From: Flavobacteria bacterium MS024-3C
GTDB taxonomy: Bacteria > Bacteroidota > Bacteroidia > Flavobacteriales > Flavobacteriaceae
Direction of reading: 5' to 3'
NCBI GenBank assembly: GCA_000173115.1
Contig: ABVW01000002.1
Location: forward strand, 62,001-126,000
Length of the DNA stretch: 64,000 bases
Position numbers and translations under genes: made by a program. Below the pieces are notes generated by a model that saw only the letters and a list, made by a program, of their open reading frames with translations, ran no database searches and was not told the DNA's origin. Each line of letters begins with the position of its first letter. The stretch's first letter is position 1. Positions 24,869 to 33,359 of this stretch are shown here, in pieces.

Positions 24869-26164
24869 ATGCTCCTGATATACACCTATAAAATAACCCC
24901 TAGATTTACTTATATAGCCAATCATATTTGTAAACGTTTGTTGGGTTTAGAAGTTGCTTTCACTACTGAAGTGTCGGACTTTATAAAGCATGAGGGGCCA
25001 AAATTAACCTATACGAAACAGGCTTTGCAAAATGAATTCTTTATAAGGTCTCATGCGCTGTTATTCGAGCAAGGTATTAATGACCATGCTATTAAAGTAA
25101 GTGATTGGAACGGAGTGCCTTGTTTCTTTCCCTCAGGAGACAAAAGTGGTATTCCTTTTGATGTTTTTGCAGCTAGTTTTTATATGCTGTCTAGGTATGA
25201 AGAGTATTTGCCTCATGTAAAAGACATTCACGGACGCTTTCCACCAAAAGAAAGTGTGGGTTATGTGAACGGTTTTTTAACCTCACCTGTAGTGGACCAG
25301 TGGGCAAGCCTTTTTTTTAATGCCCTTCAAGATAAATTTCCCGACCTTAAAAGGGCAAAAAGAACGTATTGCTTTACCCCATTAATAGATGTGACTAGCT
25401 CTCATGCATTTGCTTATAGGGGCCTTATTAGAGGTGTGTCTGGTTTTTTTGTAGATTTAGCAGGCTTTAAATTAAGCAGGCTTCTAACCAGGCTAGGCGT
25501 GTGGCTGCGCTTTAAAAAAGATCCCTATGATAATTTTGACTATTTAGGCATTCTTTTAAGGCAGTATAAGGCCAAAGCCATTTTCTTTTTTCAATTTGCT
25601 GATTATGGTACTTATGACAAAAATGTGTCTCCTTATAACAACTCATTTAAAGCCCTTATAAAATCTGTAGCGGACCACTTTGAAGTGGCTTTGGCGGCTT
25701 CATACGCATCTTTTGGCGCTCCTAAAATTTTAATGGAAGAGCAGAAGCATTTGGCCAGTGTAGTTAATAGACCCATTAAAGCGTCTAGAATGCGGTATAA
25801 TAGGGTAGACATACCTGTATCTTACAGGGACTTGGTAGACGCTGAAATTCACAACGACTATTCTATGGGCTATACCCATGAGCTTGGTTTTAGGGCGGGA
25901 ACAGCGACTCCTTTTTTCTTTTATGATATTTATCTGGAGCTTCAGTTGCCTATTAAGGTGCATCCGTTTGCAGTGCATGACTACGCTTTATTAAAGGAGA
26001 AGAGCACTTTAGACGCATTAAAAATAATGACCCCACTTTATCTGGCCACAAAAGAGGTGAGCGCCCATTTTAATGTGGTTTTCTCTAATGAATTGTTGGG
26101 AGGAGAAAAATCACTGGTGTGGAAAGAAACTTTTCAAAAGCATTTGGCTCAGTTTAGTAAGTAG
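24869..26164 (+). CDS. Polysaccharide deacetylase-like protein with Bacteroidetes N-terminal domain
   Basis: This 431-residue protein resembles a conserved Bacteroidetes family in which an N-terminal domain (MLLIYTYKITPRFTY onward, DUF7033-like) precedes a carbohydrate esterase 4-like NodB fold. Blocks that fit such a fold are LIDVTSSHAFAYRG in the middle and DYSMGYTHELGFRAGTATPF near the end, where the GFRAG segment is the usual catalytic-site region. The first aspartate of the NodB motif appears as LIDVT. No signal peptide is evident, so a cytoplasmic or membrane-associated role is likely. It follows radC by 68 bases. Substrate unknown, and activity is inferred from resemblance only. Confidence 0.72.
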   Translation: MLLIYTYKITPRFTYIANHICKRLLGLEVAFTTEVSDFIKHEGPKLTYTKQALQNEFFIRSHALLFEQGINDHAIKVSDWNGVPCFFPSGDKSGIPFDVFAASFYMLSRYEEYLPHVKDIHGRFPPKESVGYVNGFLTSPVVDQWASLFFNALQDKFPDLKRAKRTYCFTPLIDVTSSHAFAYRGLIRGVSGFFVDLAGFKLSRLLTRLGVWLRFKKDPYDNFDYLGILLRQYKAKAIFFFQFADYGTYDKNVSPYNNSFKALIKSVADHFEVALAASYASFGAPKILMEEQKHLASVVNRPIKASRMRYNRVDIPVSYRDLVDAEIHNDYSMGYTHELGFRAGTATPFFFYDIYLELQLPIKVHPFAVHDYALLKEKSTLDALKIMTPLYLATKEVSAHFNVVFSNELLGGEKSLVWKETFQKHLAQFSK

Positions 26165-26207
26165 CTTTTTGCTTTATACTGTAAGTAGATTACAATATGT
26201 AATTTGT

Positions 26208-26228
26208 ATTTCCATAAATGAAATACAG
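26208..26228 (+). other. Small hairpin after the deacetylase-like gene
   Basis: GTATTTC and GAAATAC pair around a seven-base loop, 44 bases past the stop; a second palindrome ATTAC/GTAAT lies just before it. There is no T-tract, so it is at most a weak 3' end structure. The rest of this 163-base gap shows nothing else. Confidence 0.3.
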
Positions 26229-26306
26229 TTCAGAATTTGTGTAACTGTAGATCTATTAAAAATTATACAGGCTGTCTCTTCGCTCAGTCAAAGCAAAATT
26301 AAATAG

Positions 26307-26314
26307 TACCTTTA
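26307..26314 (+). promoter_or_regulatory. Possible -7 box before the HAD gene
   Basis: TACCTTTA differs from TAnnTTTG only in the last base and is 13 bases before the ATG. The same variant octamer precedes two other genes in the window (29288 plus strand, 61365 minus strand). Confidence 0.35.
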
Positions 26315-26327
26315 GCAAAAAAATACT

Positions 26328-27017
26328 ATGCTTAGAGGTAAAATTTCAGATATCTTTTTTGATTTAGACCATACCCTTTGGGATTTTGAAAAAAATTCAG
26401 CCCTTACTTTTGAACGTTTGCTCACCGAATATGGTGTAGACATTCCATTAGATACATTTTTAAAAGCCTATATTCCTATTAACCTTCAGTATTGGCGTAT
26501 GTACAGAAACGGTAGCGTTTCTAAAGAAACCCTTCGTTACGAACGTTTAAAATTCACCTTTGACACACTTGAATATCCCGCTACAGATGCATTGATTCAT
26601 GAATTGGCAGACCAATATATGGAAGTGCTCACTACTTACAACCATTTGTTTCCCGGTACCATAGAGATATTAGCGTATTTAAAGCCACATTACAATTTAC
26701 ATATCATCACTAATGGTTTTTCCGAAGTGCAAGGAAAGAAAATGAAAAATGCCCATATTGATCATTATTTTGACGTAATCATGGATTCTGAACTGGCAGG
26801 AGTAAAGAAACCACATCCTGAAATTTTTGAATTGGCACTAGAAAAAGCAAATGTCACCGCAGATAAATCGTTGATGATAGGAGATAGCTTAGAGGCAGAT
26901 ATTCTGGGCGCTAAAGAAGTTGGCTTTGAGGTCATTCATTTTAACGCTCACGGAGAATCTGCACATGAGCATTGCACAATAGTACACAGTTTAGCGGAAT
27001 TAAAGAAGTTCCTCTAA
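26328..27017 (+). CDS. YjjG-type HAD nucleotidase
   Basis: This 229-residue phosphatase of the HAD superfamily is closest in pattern to YjjG, a 5'-nucleotidase for non-canonical pyrimidine nucleotides. Motif I is FFDLDHTLWDFEKNS with nucleophile D12 and acid D14, motif II is ITNGFSE, the lysine is in AGVKKPHPEIF and motif III is IGDSLEADILGA. The helical cap lies between motifs I and II. It is convergent with rarA, whose 3' end is 16 bases away. Other HAD phosphatases share these motifs, so the substrate remains probable rather than certain. Confidence 0.88.
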   Translation: MLRGKISDIFFDLDHTLWDFEKNSALTFERLLTEYGVDIPLDTFLKAYIPINLQYWRMYRNGSVSKETLRYERLKFTFDTLEYPATDALIHELADQYMEVLTTYNHLFPGTIEILAYLKPHYNLHIITNGFSEVQGKKMKNAHIDHYFDVIMDSELAGVKKPHPEIFELALEKANVTADKSLMIGDSLEADILGAKEVGFEVIHFNAHGESAHEHCTIVHSLAELKKFL

Positions 27018-27033
27018 TAATGTAGGGATTTCT

Positions 27034-28311
27034 TTAGTATTCGTATTTGTCTTTCCAACGGTTTTTAAGAAAATCCCGACTTCCTTTTTCTCTGGGATTG
27101 TCTCCGGGTTGGTAAAAAACTGTTCCTGACAACGCTTCTGGAAGAAACTCTTGTGCTATGAATGCATTTGGACCGTTGTGAGAGTATTGGTAGCTGTCTC
27201 CATAACCCAATTCTTTCATCAGTTTGGTAGGTGCATTTCTCAGTGCGAGTGGTACTTGTAAATCTCCAGTTTCTTTGACAGCAGCAATCGCTTCGTTTAT
27301 GGCCAAATAACTACTATTGCTCTTTGGAGAAGTCGCTAAATACACCGCACACTGACTCAAAATAATTCTGGCCTCTGGGTGTCCAATACTATGTACCGAT
27401 TGGAAACAAGTATTTGCAAGTACAAGGGCAGTTGGATTGGCATTCCCAATATCTTCAGAAGCCAATATAACCATTCTCCTAGCAATGAATTTTACGTCTT
27501 CTCCGCCAACGATCATTCTGGCTAGCCAGTAAACAGCTGCATTGGGATCTGAACCTCTAATAGATTTTATAAATGCAGAAACTATGTCGTAATGTTGTTC
27601 TCCCGACTTGTCATAAAAAGCAGTGTTATTTTGTGTGTTGCTGGTTACAAACTCATCTGTGATGACTACTTTTTTATCTGGATTTTGGGTGACAAGAAAT
27701 TCAAAAATATTAAGCAATTTTCTGGCGTCACCACCACTTGCCCTAAAAAGGGCATTGGTTTCTTTGAGGGTAATTTCTTTCTCTTGAAGCCATGGATCTA
27801 TCTTTATGGCGTTGTTTAATAGCGCTTCTAAATCTGATTTTTCAAAAGCTTTGAGCGTGTAAACTTGGCAACGAGAGAGTAGGGCAGCATTTACCTCAAA
27901 ACTCGGATTCTCTGTGGTAGCTCCAATTAAGGTAACCCATCCTTTTTCTACTGCTGCTAAAAGGGAGTCTTGTTGAGACTTACTAAATCTATGAATCTCA
28001 TCTATGAACAAAAGTGGGTTTTTTGTGGTAAATAATCCTCCAGATTGCTTGGCTTTTTCAATCACTTCCCGCACTTCTTTTACCCCAGAATTAATAGCAC
28101 TAAGGGCATAAAAAGGCCGTTCTGTTTGGGCGGCAATAATATTTGCTAAAGTGGTTTTTCCAGTACCGGGTGGTCCCCATAAAATAATAGAAGGGATAAT
28201 ACCCGCTTTTATTTGCTTGGTCAATACACCAGCAGGACCCACCAAATGAGTTTGACTCATATAGCCCTCTAGGGACTTTGGGCGGACTCTTTCTGCTAGT
28301 GGTTCATTCAT
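27034..28311 (-). CDS. rarA: Replication-associated recombination protein A (AAA+ ATPase)
   Basis: RarA (MgsA) is a clamp-loader-like AAA+ ATPase that acts at stalled replication forks. The 425-residue chain has Walker A GPPGTGKT (residues 46-53), Walker [10 protein letters not shown] near residue 105, sensor 1 [10 protein letters not shown] and the arginine finger region LSRCQVY, followed by the tetramerisation domain. The start [20 protein letters not shown] is typical. Its ATG lies one base past the rlmB stop, so the two are translationally close and surely cotranscribed. Confidence 0.97.
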   Translation of the reverse strand: MNEPLAERVRPKSLEGYMSQTHLVGPAGVLTKQIKAGIIPSIILWGPPGTGKTTLANIIAAQTERPFYALSAINSGVKEVREVIEKAKQSGGLFTTKNPLLFIDEIHRFSKSQQDSLLAAVEKGWVTLIGATTENPSFEVNAALLSRCQVYTLKAFEKSDLEALLNNAIKIDPWLQEKEITLKETNALFRASGGDARKLLNIFEFLVTQNPDKKVVITDEFVTSNTQNNTAFYDKSGEQHYDIVSAFIKSIRGSDPNAAVYWLARMIVGGEDVKFIARRMVILASEDIGNANPTALVLANTCFQSVHSIGHPEARIILSQCAVYLATSPKSNSSYLAINEAIAAVKETGDLQVPLALRNAPTKLMKELGYGDSYQYSHNGPNAFIAQEFLPEALSGTVFYQPGDNPREKGSRDFLKNRWKDKYEY

Positions 28312-28312
28312 G

Positions 28313-29053
28313 TTATTTTCTTTGTCTCACCGCTTCGTATAAGAAAACACCGCAGGCCACAGATACATTTAATGAACTAATAGGTCCTTGCATGGGTAAT
28401 TTGGCTTGGGCGTTGGCGACTTTCAAAATGGAGGGTGTAATTCCCATGTCTTCAGAACCCATAACAATGGCGGTGGGTCCTGTAAAGGATACTTCATATA
28501 AGTCGTTCTTTGCTTTCTCTGTGGCTGCGATTACTTGAATACCGCAGGCCTGTAAATGAAATACGGCGTCTTTTAGGTGATCTACTTTAATGATAGGTAC
28601 TTGAAAGGCTGCACCTGCTGAGGTTTTTATAGTGTCTGCTGTCACTGGAGCAGTACCTTTTTTTTGAATGATAATACCGTCTACTCCCGTGCAAGAAGCA
28701 GTTCTTATAATAGCACCAAAATTCCTGACATCTGAAAGTTGGTCTAATAGTAAAAATAAAGGGGCTTCTTTTGTTTCTAAAACACTTTCTACAAAAGGAT
28801 CGAGTTCGTGGAATTCAATGGGAGAAATGCTCGCTACAACACCTTGGTGGTTGTTGTGTTGTTTGGCCAAACGATCTAATTTTTCTACGGGCACATATGA
28901 AGTGTTTAACCCCTGTTTTCTAATTAGGTTTTCTAAAGTTTTAATTAAGTCTCCCTGCAGTCCCTTTTGAATAAAGACCTTGTCTAAGGTTTCTTTGGCT
29001 TCTATAGCCTCAATAACAGCTCTAATGCCGTATATATACGTTTGTTTCTCCAT
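28313..29053 (-). CDS. rlmB: 23S rRNA 2'-O-methyltransferase RlmB (TrmH/SpoU family)
   Basis: RlmB methylates the 2'-hydroxyl of guanosine 2251 in the peptidyl-transferase region of 23S rRNA. The 246-residue protein has the L30e-like N-terminal substrate domain (YGIRAVIEAIEA...) and the SPOUT knot with DQLSDVRNFGAIIRTA, AIVMGSEDMGI and SLNVSVACGVFLYEA, the three family motifs. It is the first gene of an rlmB-rarA operon. A TACTTTTG box ends four bases before its ATG, suggesting a leaderless transcript, with a strong terminator hairpin just upstream of that box. Confidence 0.95.
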   Translation of the reverse strand: MEKQTYIYGIRAVIEAIEAKETLDKVFIQKGLQGDLIKTLENLIRKQGLNTSYVPVEKLDRLAKQHNNHQGVVASISPIEFHELDPFVESVLETKEAPLFLLLDQLSDVRNFGAIIRTASCTGVDGIIIQKKGTAPVTADTIKTSAGAAFQVPIIKVDHLKDAVFHLQACGIQVIAATEKAKNDLYEVSFTGPTAIVMGSEDMGITPSILKVANAQAKLPMQGPISSLNVSVACGVFLYEAVRQRK

Positions 29054-29057
29054 GATG

Positions 29058-29065
29058 CAAAAGTA
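29058..29065 (-). promoter_or_regulatory. -7 box of rlmB, four bases from the start codon
   Basis: TACTTTTG on the minus strand fits the consensus and ends four bases (CATC) before the ATG. The -33 position falls in a terminator hairpin and has no TTTG. Confidence 0.5.
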
Positions 29066-29068
29066 AAC

Positions 29069-29100
29069 AAAAAACCCCCTGCTTTTGGCAGGGGGTTTTT
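29069..29100. terminator. Strong terminator upstream of rlmB with no adjacent gene end
   Basis: AAAAACCCCCTGC and GCAGGGGGTTTTT around a small loop form a symmetric terminator. It sits before the rlmB promoter and far from any gene that ends toward it. On the minus strand it follows 42 bases after the stop of a short lysine-rich frame (about 29145-29240) that could be the tail of a lost gene. Confidence 0.8.
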
Positions 29101-29311
29101 GAATATGTGCATTTTTTATAAGAATAAGTTATTCTTATTGATTGAGTGCCTTAACTAGATTTATTACATCCTGAATTTTATCTAATTTGTATTTCTTGGT
29201 TTTTCTTTTTTTTTGTTTTGCTTTCTGGGTTAAATTTTATTAAATGATAAACGAAATTTTTGAATATATTTTTATTCTTAAACAACTTACCTTTATATAA
29301 AACTTGATGTA
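29101..29311. other. AT-rich intergenic region with a possible gene remnant
   Basis: No intact gene was found. On the minus strand about 31 codons ending in YKLDKIQDVINLVKALNQ and a TAA (stop near 29143) read like a protein C-terminus, with the terminator at 29069-29100 placed as expected for it. No start codon precedes it. On the plus strand TACCTTTA at 29288-29295 may be the -7 box of the broken gene that follows. Confidence 0.3.
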
Positions 29312-30795
29312 ATGAAAATATCTTTTCTTTTCCTTTTGTCTTTGACAATGATATCTTGCTCTATCAATCAATTGCAAGAGGCTGATTTTTATAATGTTAT
29401 TTCTACTTCAGTGCCTATTGAAGGTGGTGAAATTGTCTTTAGCGATAATCCCCCTTACGAAACTGGCCAGACTATTACCATTACCGCTGTGGCAGCGCCT
29501 AATTATAAATTTTCTCATTGGTAAGGTGCTTTAACGGGATTAGAAGTGTCTAAGCAACTTGTTTTGAGCAATAATATTGAGGTTGTAGCTTTCTTTACAC
29601 CATTAGAGCGTTTTGCTCAAGAGAACATTGTGCTTTACAATGAGCAAGGGATAGATCAAAGTGGGTATGTTTTATGATGGAAAACGGACAAAAAAATGCT
29701 TATTTGGTGAATCATGAGGGTGAAAAGCTCAAAGAGTGGGCTTTTGAGGAACGTTTTGGAAATGACATAGAAATAACGCCATCTGGTGGTTTGCTCGCTT
29801 GTTTTAAGTCTTCAGATCCAATCATTACTTTTGGTGGTTTTGGAGGTGTCGTGTCTCTCATGGATTATACTGGAAAGGAATTGTGGCGTTATGAGGTGAA
29901 TACAGAAAATGAGATTGCCCACCACGATGCGACCCAATTGCCCAATGGCCACGTGATGATCATGGTTTGGGAAAGAATCACTGAATTACAATTAGAGACC
30001 GCTGGTCAATTCCCAGGGCATGATATTTTCTTAGAGAAATTAATAGAGGTAAACCCTCAAACCAACGAAATTGTTTGGCAGTGGAGGAGTTGGGATCATA
30101 TGGTCCAAAATACAGCTGCTGACAATGATTTATATGGCCAGCTTTCTGATTTCCCCAATAAAATTGACCTTAATCACAGTGATTTAGAGAATGGGGATTG
30201 GATGCATGCCAATGGCATTTTCTATGATGCGGCTACTGACCTTATCTATATGAGTGTTAATTTTTATTCTGAGGTTTGGGTAATTGACCACAGTACTTCT
30301 TCTGAAGAAGCTATAACATCTCAAGGAGGTAATTATAATAGGGGAGGAGACCTAGTGTATAGATTTGGCAACCCTTCTTTATTTGAAAACACTATTGCTC
30401 CACAATTTTTATTTAACAACCATCATCCTTCTATTGTGCCTGATAATTATCCAGGCAATGGAAATTTTCTAATTTATAATAATGGGAGCAACTTAGAGCA
30501 GTCTATTGCCTATGAACTGGTGTTACCTGCTTTTTCTACAAATAGTATGCAAAATTATATTGCTCCCTTGAAGCAATGGTCATTTACGAATACAGACATG
30601 TATTTTGATAAAATCTCCGGTCTTCAGAGGCTCCCTAACGGCAATACTTTAATTTGTGAGGGTGACTATGGTTATTGGGAAGTATCTGTTCAAGGAGAAG
30701 TTGTTTGGAAGTACGACGGTTTGGGTAAAAGCTTTTGGCGCCCTTATTATTATTTGAAAAGTGATTCGCGATTGTTGAAATTAAATCTTAATTAA
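29312..30795 (+). pseudogene. Arylsulfotransferase-like lipoprotein pseudogene (nonsense plus frameshift)
   Basis: Three pieces read as one protein. Piece one (29312-29521) has a lipoprotein signal ending at the cysteine in ISCSINQ, then an InlB-type repeat (PPYETGQTITITAVAAP) and stops at TAA 29522-29524, in the middle of the repeat motif (SHW, stop, GALTG). The same frame resumes for 50 codons to TGA 29675-29677. The rest, from about 29674, is shifted by one base and runs 373 codons as an aryl-sulfate sulfotransferase-like beta-propeller (AYLVNHEGE, HHDATQLPNGH, HANGIFYDAA, NNHHPSIVP, GLQRLPNGNTLICEG). One extra T in the four-T run at 29670-29673 would restore it. The long open 3' part suggests recent decay. 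Confidence 0.8.
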
Positions 30796-30850
30796 TTGAA
30801 ATGATTATTTAATCTCTTTCATTTTTAATTTAGGTTAATTTATTCCATAA

Positions 30851-30880
30851 AAAAGGCCCGCATTTGCGGGCCTTTTCTTT
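30851..30880. terminator. Bidirectional terminator between the pseudogene and the SusC/D operon
   Basis: AAAAGGCCCGC and GCGGGCCTTTT around a short loop, with A- and T-tracts on both sides, serve the convergent arylsulfotransferase pseudogene and the SusC-SusD-lipoprotein operon. Confidence 0.85.
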
Positions 30881-30897
30881 ATTATATTAACAAGATG

Positions 30898-31749
30898 TTA
30901 TTGGCAAACACTCAATACTTTAGTTCCTCCTGCAGAAGAAGGTCCGTCTGATAAAGCAGTTTGTGGAGATGTTCCATCTAACTTAGTGTATGAAATTACA
31001 TAGCTAGCTTCACTATCCCAATCACCATTTGTGTAGGCAAAAGACATTGTAGAAGCTCCAGCTGGAATAGTCACTACATGAGTAGCATTAGCTCCTTGAG
31101 CAGCCGTTACAGTGTAAGAAGTTGTAGTTCCATCTATAGTAACGTCTACTGAGGCTCCATTCCAACCATCTCCATAAGAATCGACCATTGCAATGGTGTA
31201 GATTCCTGCTACAGCACTAGTTGGAATACATTTAATTACTGTGTTGTATCTAAATGGTGAGGAGAAGTAAGATCCTTGAAGAGATCCAGAAGCGTCGTCT
31301 CCGGAGAATACTCTACCATCAGTGAGTACCAATTCTAATCGAACAGGTAATGCGTCACCTCCAGTGTATTGACTAGAACTTAATCCTAAAGCCGCAACAG
31401 CTTCTGATAAAGTAACTCTAATGTTCGCTCTAGGTAATCCAAAAGGACCAGTTGTGAAAGAAGAAGCTGTAAGTGTAGTGGCTAAAACTTCTGTACCCTT
31501 AAATCCAAGGTATACATTCACTTTTTCCATTAATCCACCATTTTGCTCGTCTTGTACTTCAATATCAACATCAAAGGCTGAATTAAGATCATAACTATTA
31601 AATTCTCCACTATTTAAAGATACTGTTCTAATAATAGCACCTTTAGTAGTACCGTCAAATACTGCGTCAATTGCATTGTCTGACTCTTGACAAGCTACCA
31701 TAAAAATAGCCACTGAAAAGGTCATTAATTTTAATATTCTATTTTTCAT
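30898..31749 (-). CDS. Lipoprotein of a SusC/D locus, unknown function
   Basis: This 283-residue protein has a lipoprotein signal (lipidated cysteine in FMVACQES), so it is exported and anchored in an outer-membrane leaflet. The middle part (about residues 55-165) is beta-rich, and the last 110 residues contain DSYGDGWNGASVDVTIDG, a motif common in secreted Bacteroidetes proteins. It begins eight bases after the SusD gene, the slot where SusE/F-like surface binding lipoproteins usually occur, and so may help capture the same substrate. I do not recognise an enzyme domain. The operon ends at a strong terminator 18 bases past its stop. Confidence 0.75.
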   Translation of the reverse strand: MKNRILKLMTFSVAIFMVACQESDNAIDAVFDGTTKGAIIRTVSLNSGEFNSYDLNSAFDVDIEVQDEQNGGLMEKVNVYLGFKGTEVLATTLTASSFTTGPFGLPRANIRVTLSEAVAALGLSSSQYTGGDALPVRLELVLTDGRVFSGDDASGSLQGSYFSSPFRYNTVIKCIPTSAVAGIYTIAMVDSYGDGWNGASVDVTIDGTTTSYTVTAAQGANATHVVTIPAGASTMSFAYTNGDWDSEASYVISYTKLDGTSPQTALSDGPSSAGGTKVLSVCQ

Positions 31750-31757
31750 TGTATCTA

Positions 31758-33341
31758 TTATTTAAGGTTAGAAGGTCCACTCGCATTCCAGAAAACTCTC
31801 TCTGTAAGATCAGTTCTCTGACTTACATTTGCATTTGTAGATGCATAATTATCTGGATAATACATCACTAATGGGAAAGCACCTGGATTAGGTTCAATAT
31901 TCTGTTGTAATGTACTAGGTAGACCAGTTTTTCTATATGTATTATATGCATCAATACCGTTTCCGAACATTGAAATATAATATTGTTTTGCCCATAATTC
32001 AGCTCTGTCAGAAGTAGAAGCTGCATCATAATCTGCGGCAACAAGTGCAACATATGCTTCCACATCTGCAGCTACTAATGGAGTCCCACCTAAAGAGTCT
32101 GCTTTTTCAATAGACTTTTTAACACCAGCAAGCGTAGACGCTTTCATATCAGATGGATTCATATAAGCGTTCATAAAGTCCATCCAAGAAGACAACATAA
32201 TAGGAGTTATCCCTCTTCCGCCTTCACCACCGCCGTTAACTTGTCCTTTGAAGGATCTGTCATCATACTTTCCACCTGCAGGATAAACACCATGTAGGGT
32301 TCTTGTGAAACCATCTGGTGGAATACCATTGTCATTCCCATGATCTCTACCCCAATATCCATCATTTAATCCACAATAAACTTCGTTACTGGCTAAATAA
32401 TGAGAAGGTGCTGTGTATAAACTACACTCTAAAGTTTCTTCATTTGGATCAGCTCCAAAACCTGGAGTAGCAGATACCTGTCTGTAGAAGTAATAAGCCA
32501 TTCTTGGATCTTTTGTAGAACCGTGACCTATTTGCATAGTATTCATTAACCAGTTAGACATATAGGACCCACCACCTGTAGCCGTGTATGACGACCTGTA
32601 AGATGGGTGCCTAGTATCTGGCTGTACTTCATTTACTCCATATTTAAATTGAAAATCCTCTGCTTCTGTTTTAATATAATCAGTAATTCCATTAAAACCT
32701 GCTGTGTTACCAGTTGTGTAATGAATCTTCTTTTTAATTGAATTGGCAGCTTTAATCCATTTAGCGGTATCACCACCATAATACATATCTAGTGATGGCT
32801 TAGGACCTCCTGCATTAAATTTAGCTACTGCACCGTCTAATAATTCCAATGCTGCAGCATATACAGATTCTCCTGAATCTGCATTTGGCGCTAAATTATC
32901 TGCACCCAATAATGCTTCAGAATAAGGAATGTCTCCAAACTGATCTACTAAAGTCACCAAAATATAAGCTTTCATTACGTCAGCCATTCCCATATGATAA
33001 TTCAAACCTGCTTCAGATGCTAAGTTTGTCATTAACCTCATATCTTCCATCATACCTTGGTATGCACTAGACCAGTTTCCATTGAAACTCGTAGGAGCGT
33101 ATACGTTCGGATATGATCTTCCTGACATATAATTAATTCTAGTTAAGGCAGCACTTCTACTACCTATTCCATTTACCCAAAATGCAAAATTCACTTGAAT
33201 TGAATTCAAAAAGAAAGTAGCATCTGCCTGAGCAGGACTCAGTGCATTAGGGCTATCTACTAGTTCCAGTTCCATAGTCTCGCAAGACGTAAATGAAACC
33301 AAACCAATCATAATAACTGCTATTAATTTGTTTATTTTCAT
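31758..33341 (-). CDS. SusD/RagB-family substrate-binding lipoprotein (SusD-like_2 type)
   Basis: This 527-residue surface lipoprotein caps the SusC channel and captures the substrate. It has a lipoprotein signal ending at the cysteine in SFTSCETME. MADVMKAYILVTLVDQFGDIPYSEAL is the tetratricopeptide-like core motif that marks the second SusD family (SusD-like_2). It lies 18 bases after susC and eight before the third lipoprotein gene, so all three form one operon. No glycoside hydrolase, sulfatase or peptidase gene lies in the locus that would reveal the substrate; proteins or peptides are as likely as glycans. Confidence 0.93.
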   Translation of the reverse strand: MKINKLIAVIMIGLVSFTSCETMELELVDSPNALSPAQADATFFLNSIQVNFAFWVNGIGSRSAALTRINYMSGRSYPNVYAPTSFNGNWSSAYQGMMEDMRLMTNLASEAGLNYHMGMADVMKAYILVTLVDQFGDIPYSEALLGADNLAPNADSGESVYAAALELLDGAVAKFNAGGPKPSLDMYYGGDTAKWIKAANSIKKKIHYTTGNTAGFNGITDYIKTEAEDFQFKYGVNEVQPDTRHPSYRSSYTATGGGSYMSNWLMNTMQIGHGSTKDPRMAYYFYRQVSATPGFGADPNEETLECSLYTAPSHYLASNEVYCGLNDGYWGRDHGNDNGIPPDGFTRTLHGVYPAGGKYDDRSFKGQVNGGGEGGRGITPIMLSSWMDFMNAYMNPSDMKASTLAGVKKSIEKADSLGGTPLVAADVEAYVALVAADYDAASTSDRAELWAKQYYISMFGNGIDAYNTYRKTGLPSTLQQNIEPNPGAFPLVMYYPDNYASTNANVSQRTDLTERVFWNASGPSNLK

Positions 33342-33359
33342 GATATATTTTTTTATTTA

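Noticed and set aside
29674-30795. The arylsulfotransferase part as an intact gene starting at 29674
   Set aside because: That start lacks an export signal, a promoter and the first propeller strand, while the upstream fragments in another frame supply exactly the missing lipoprotein front.
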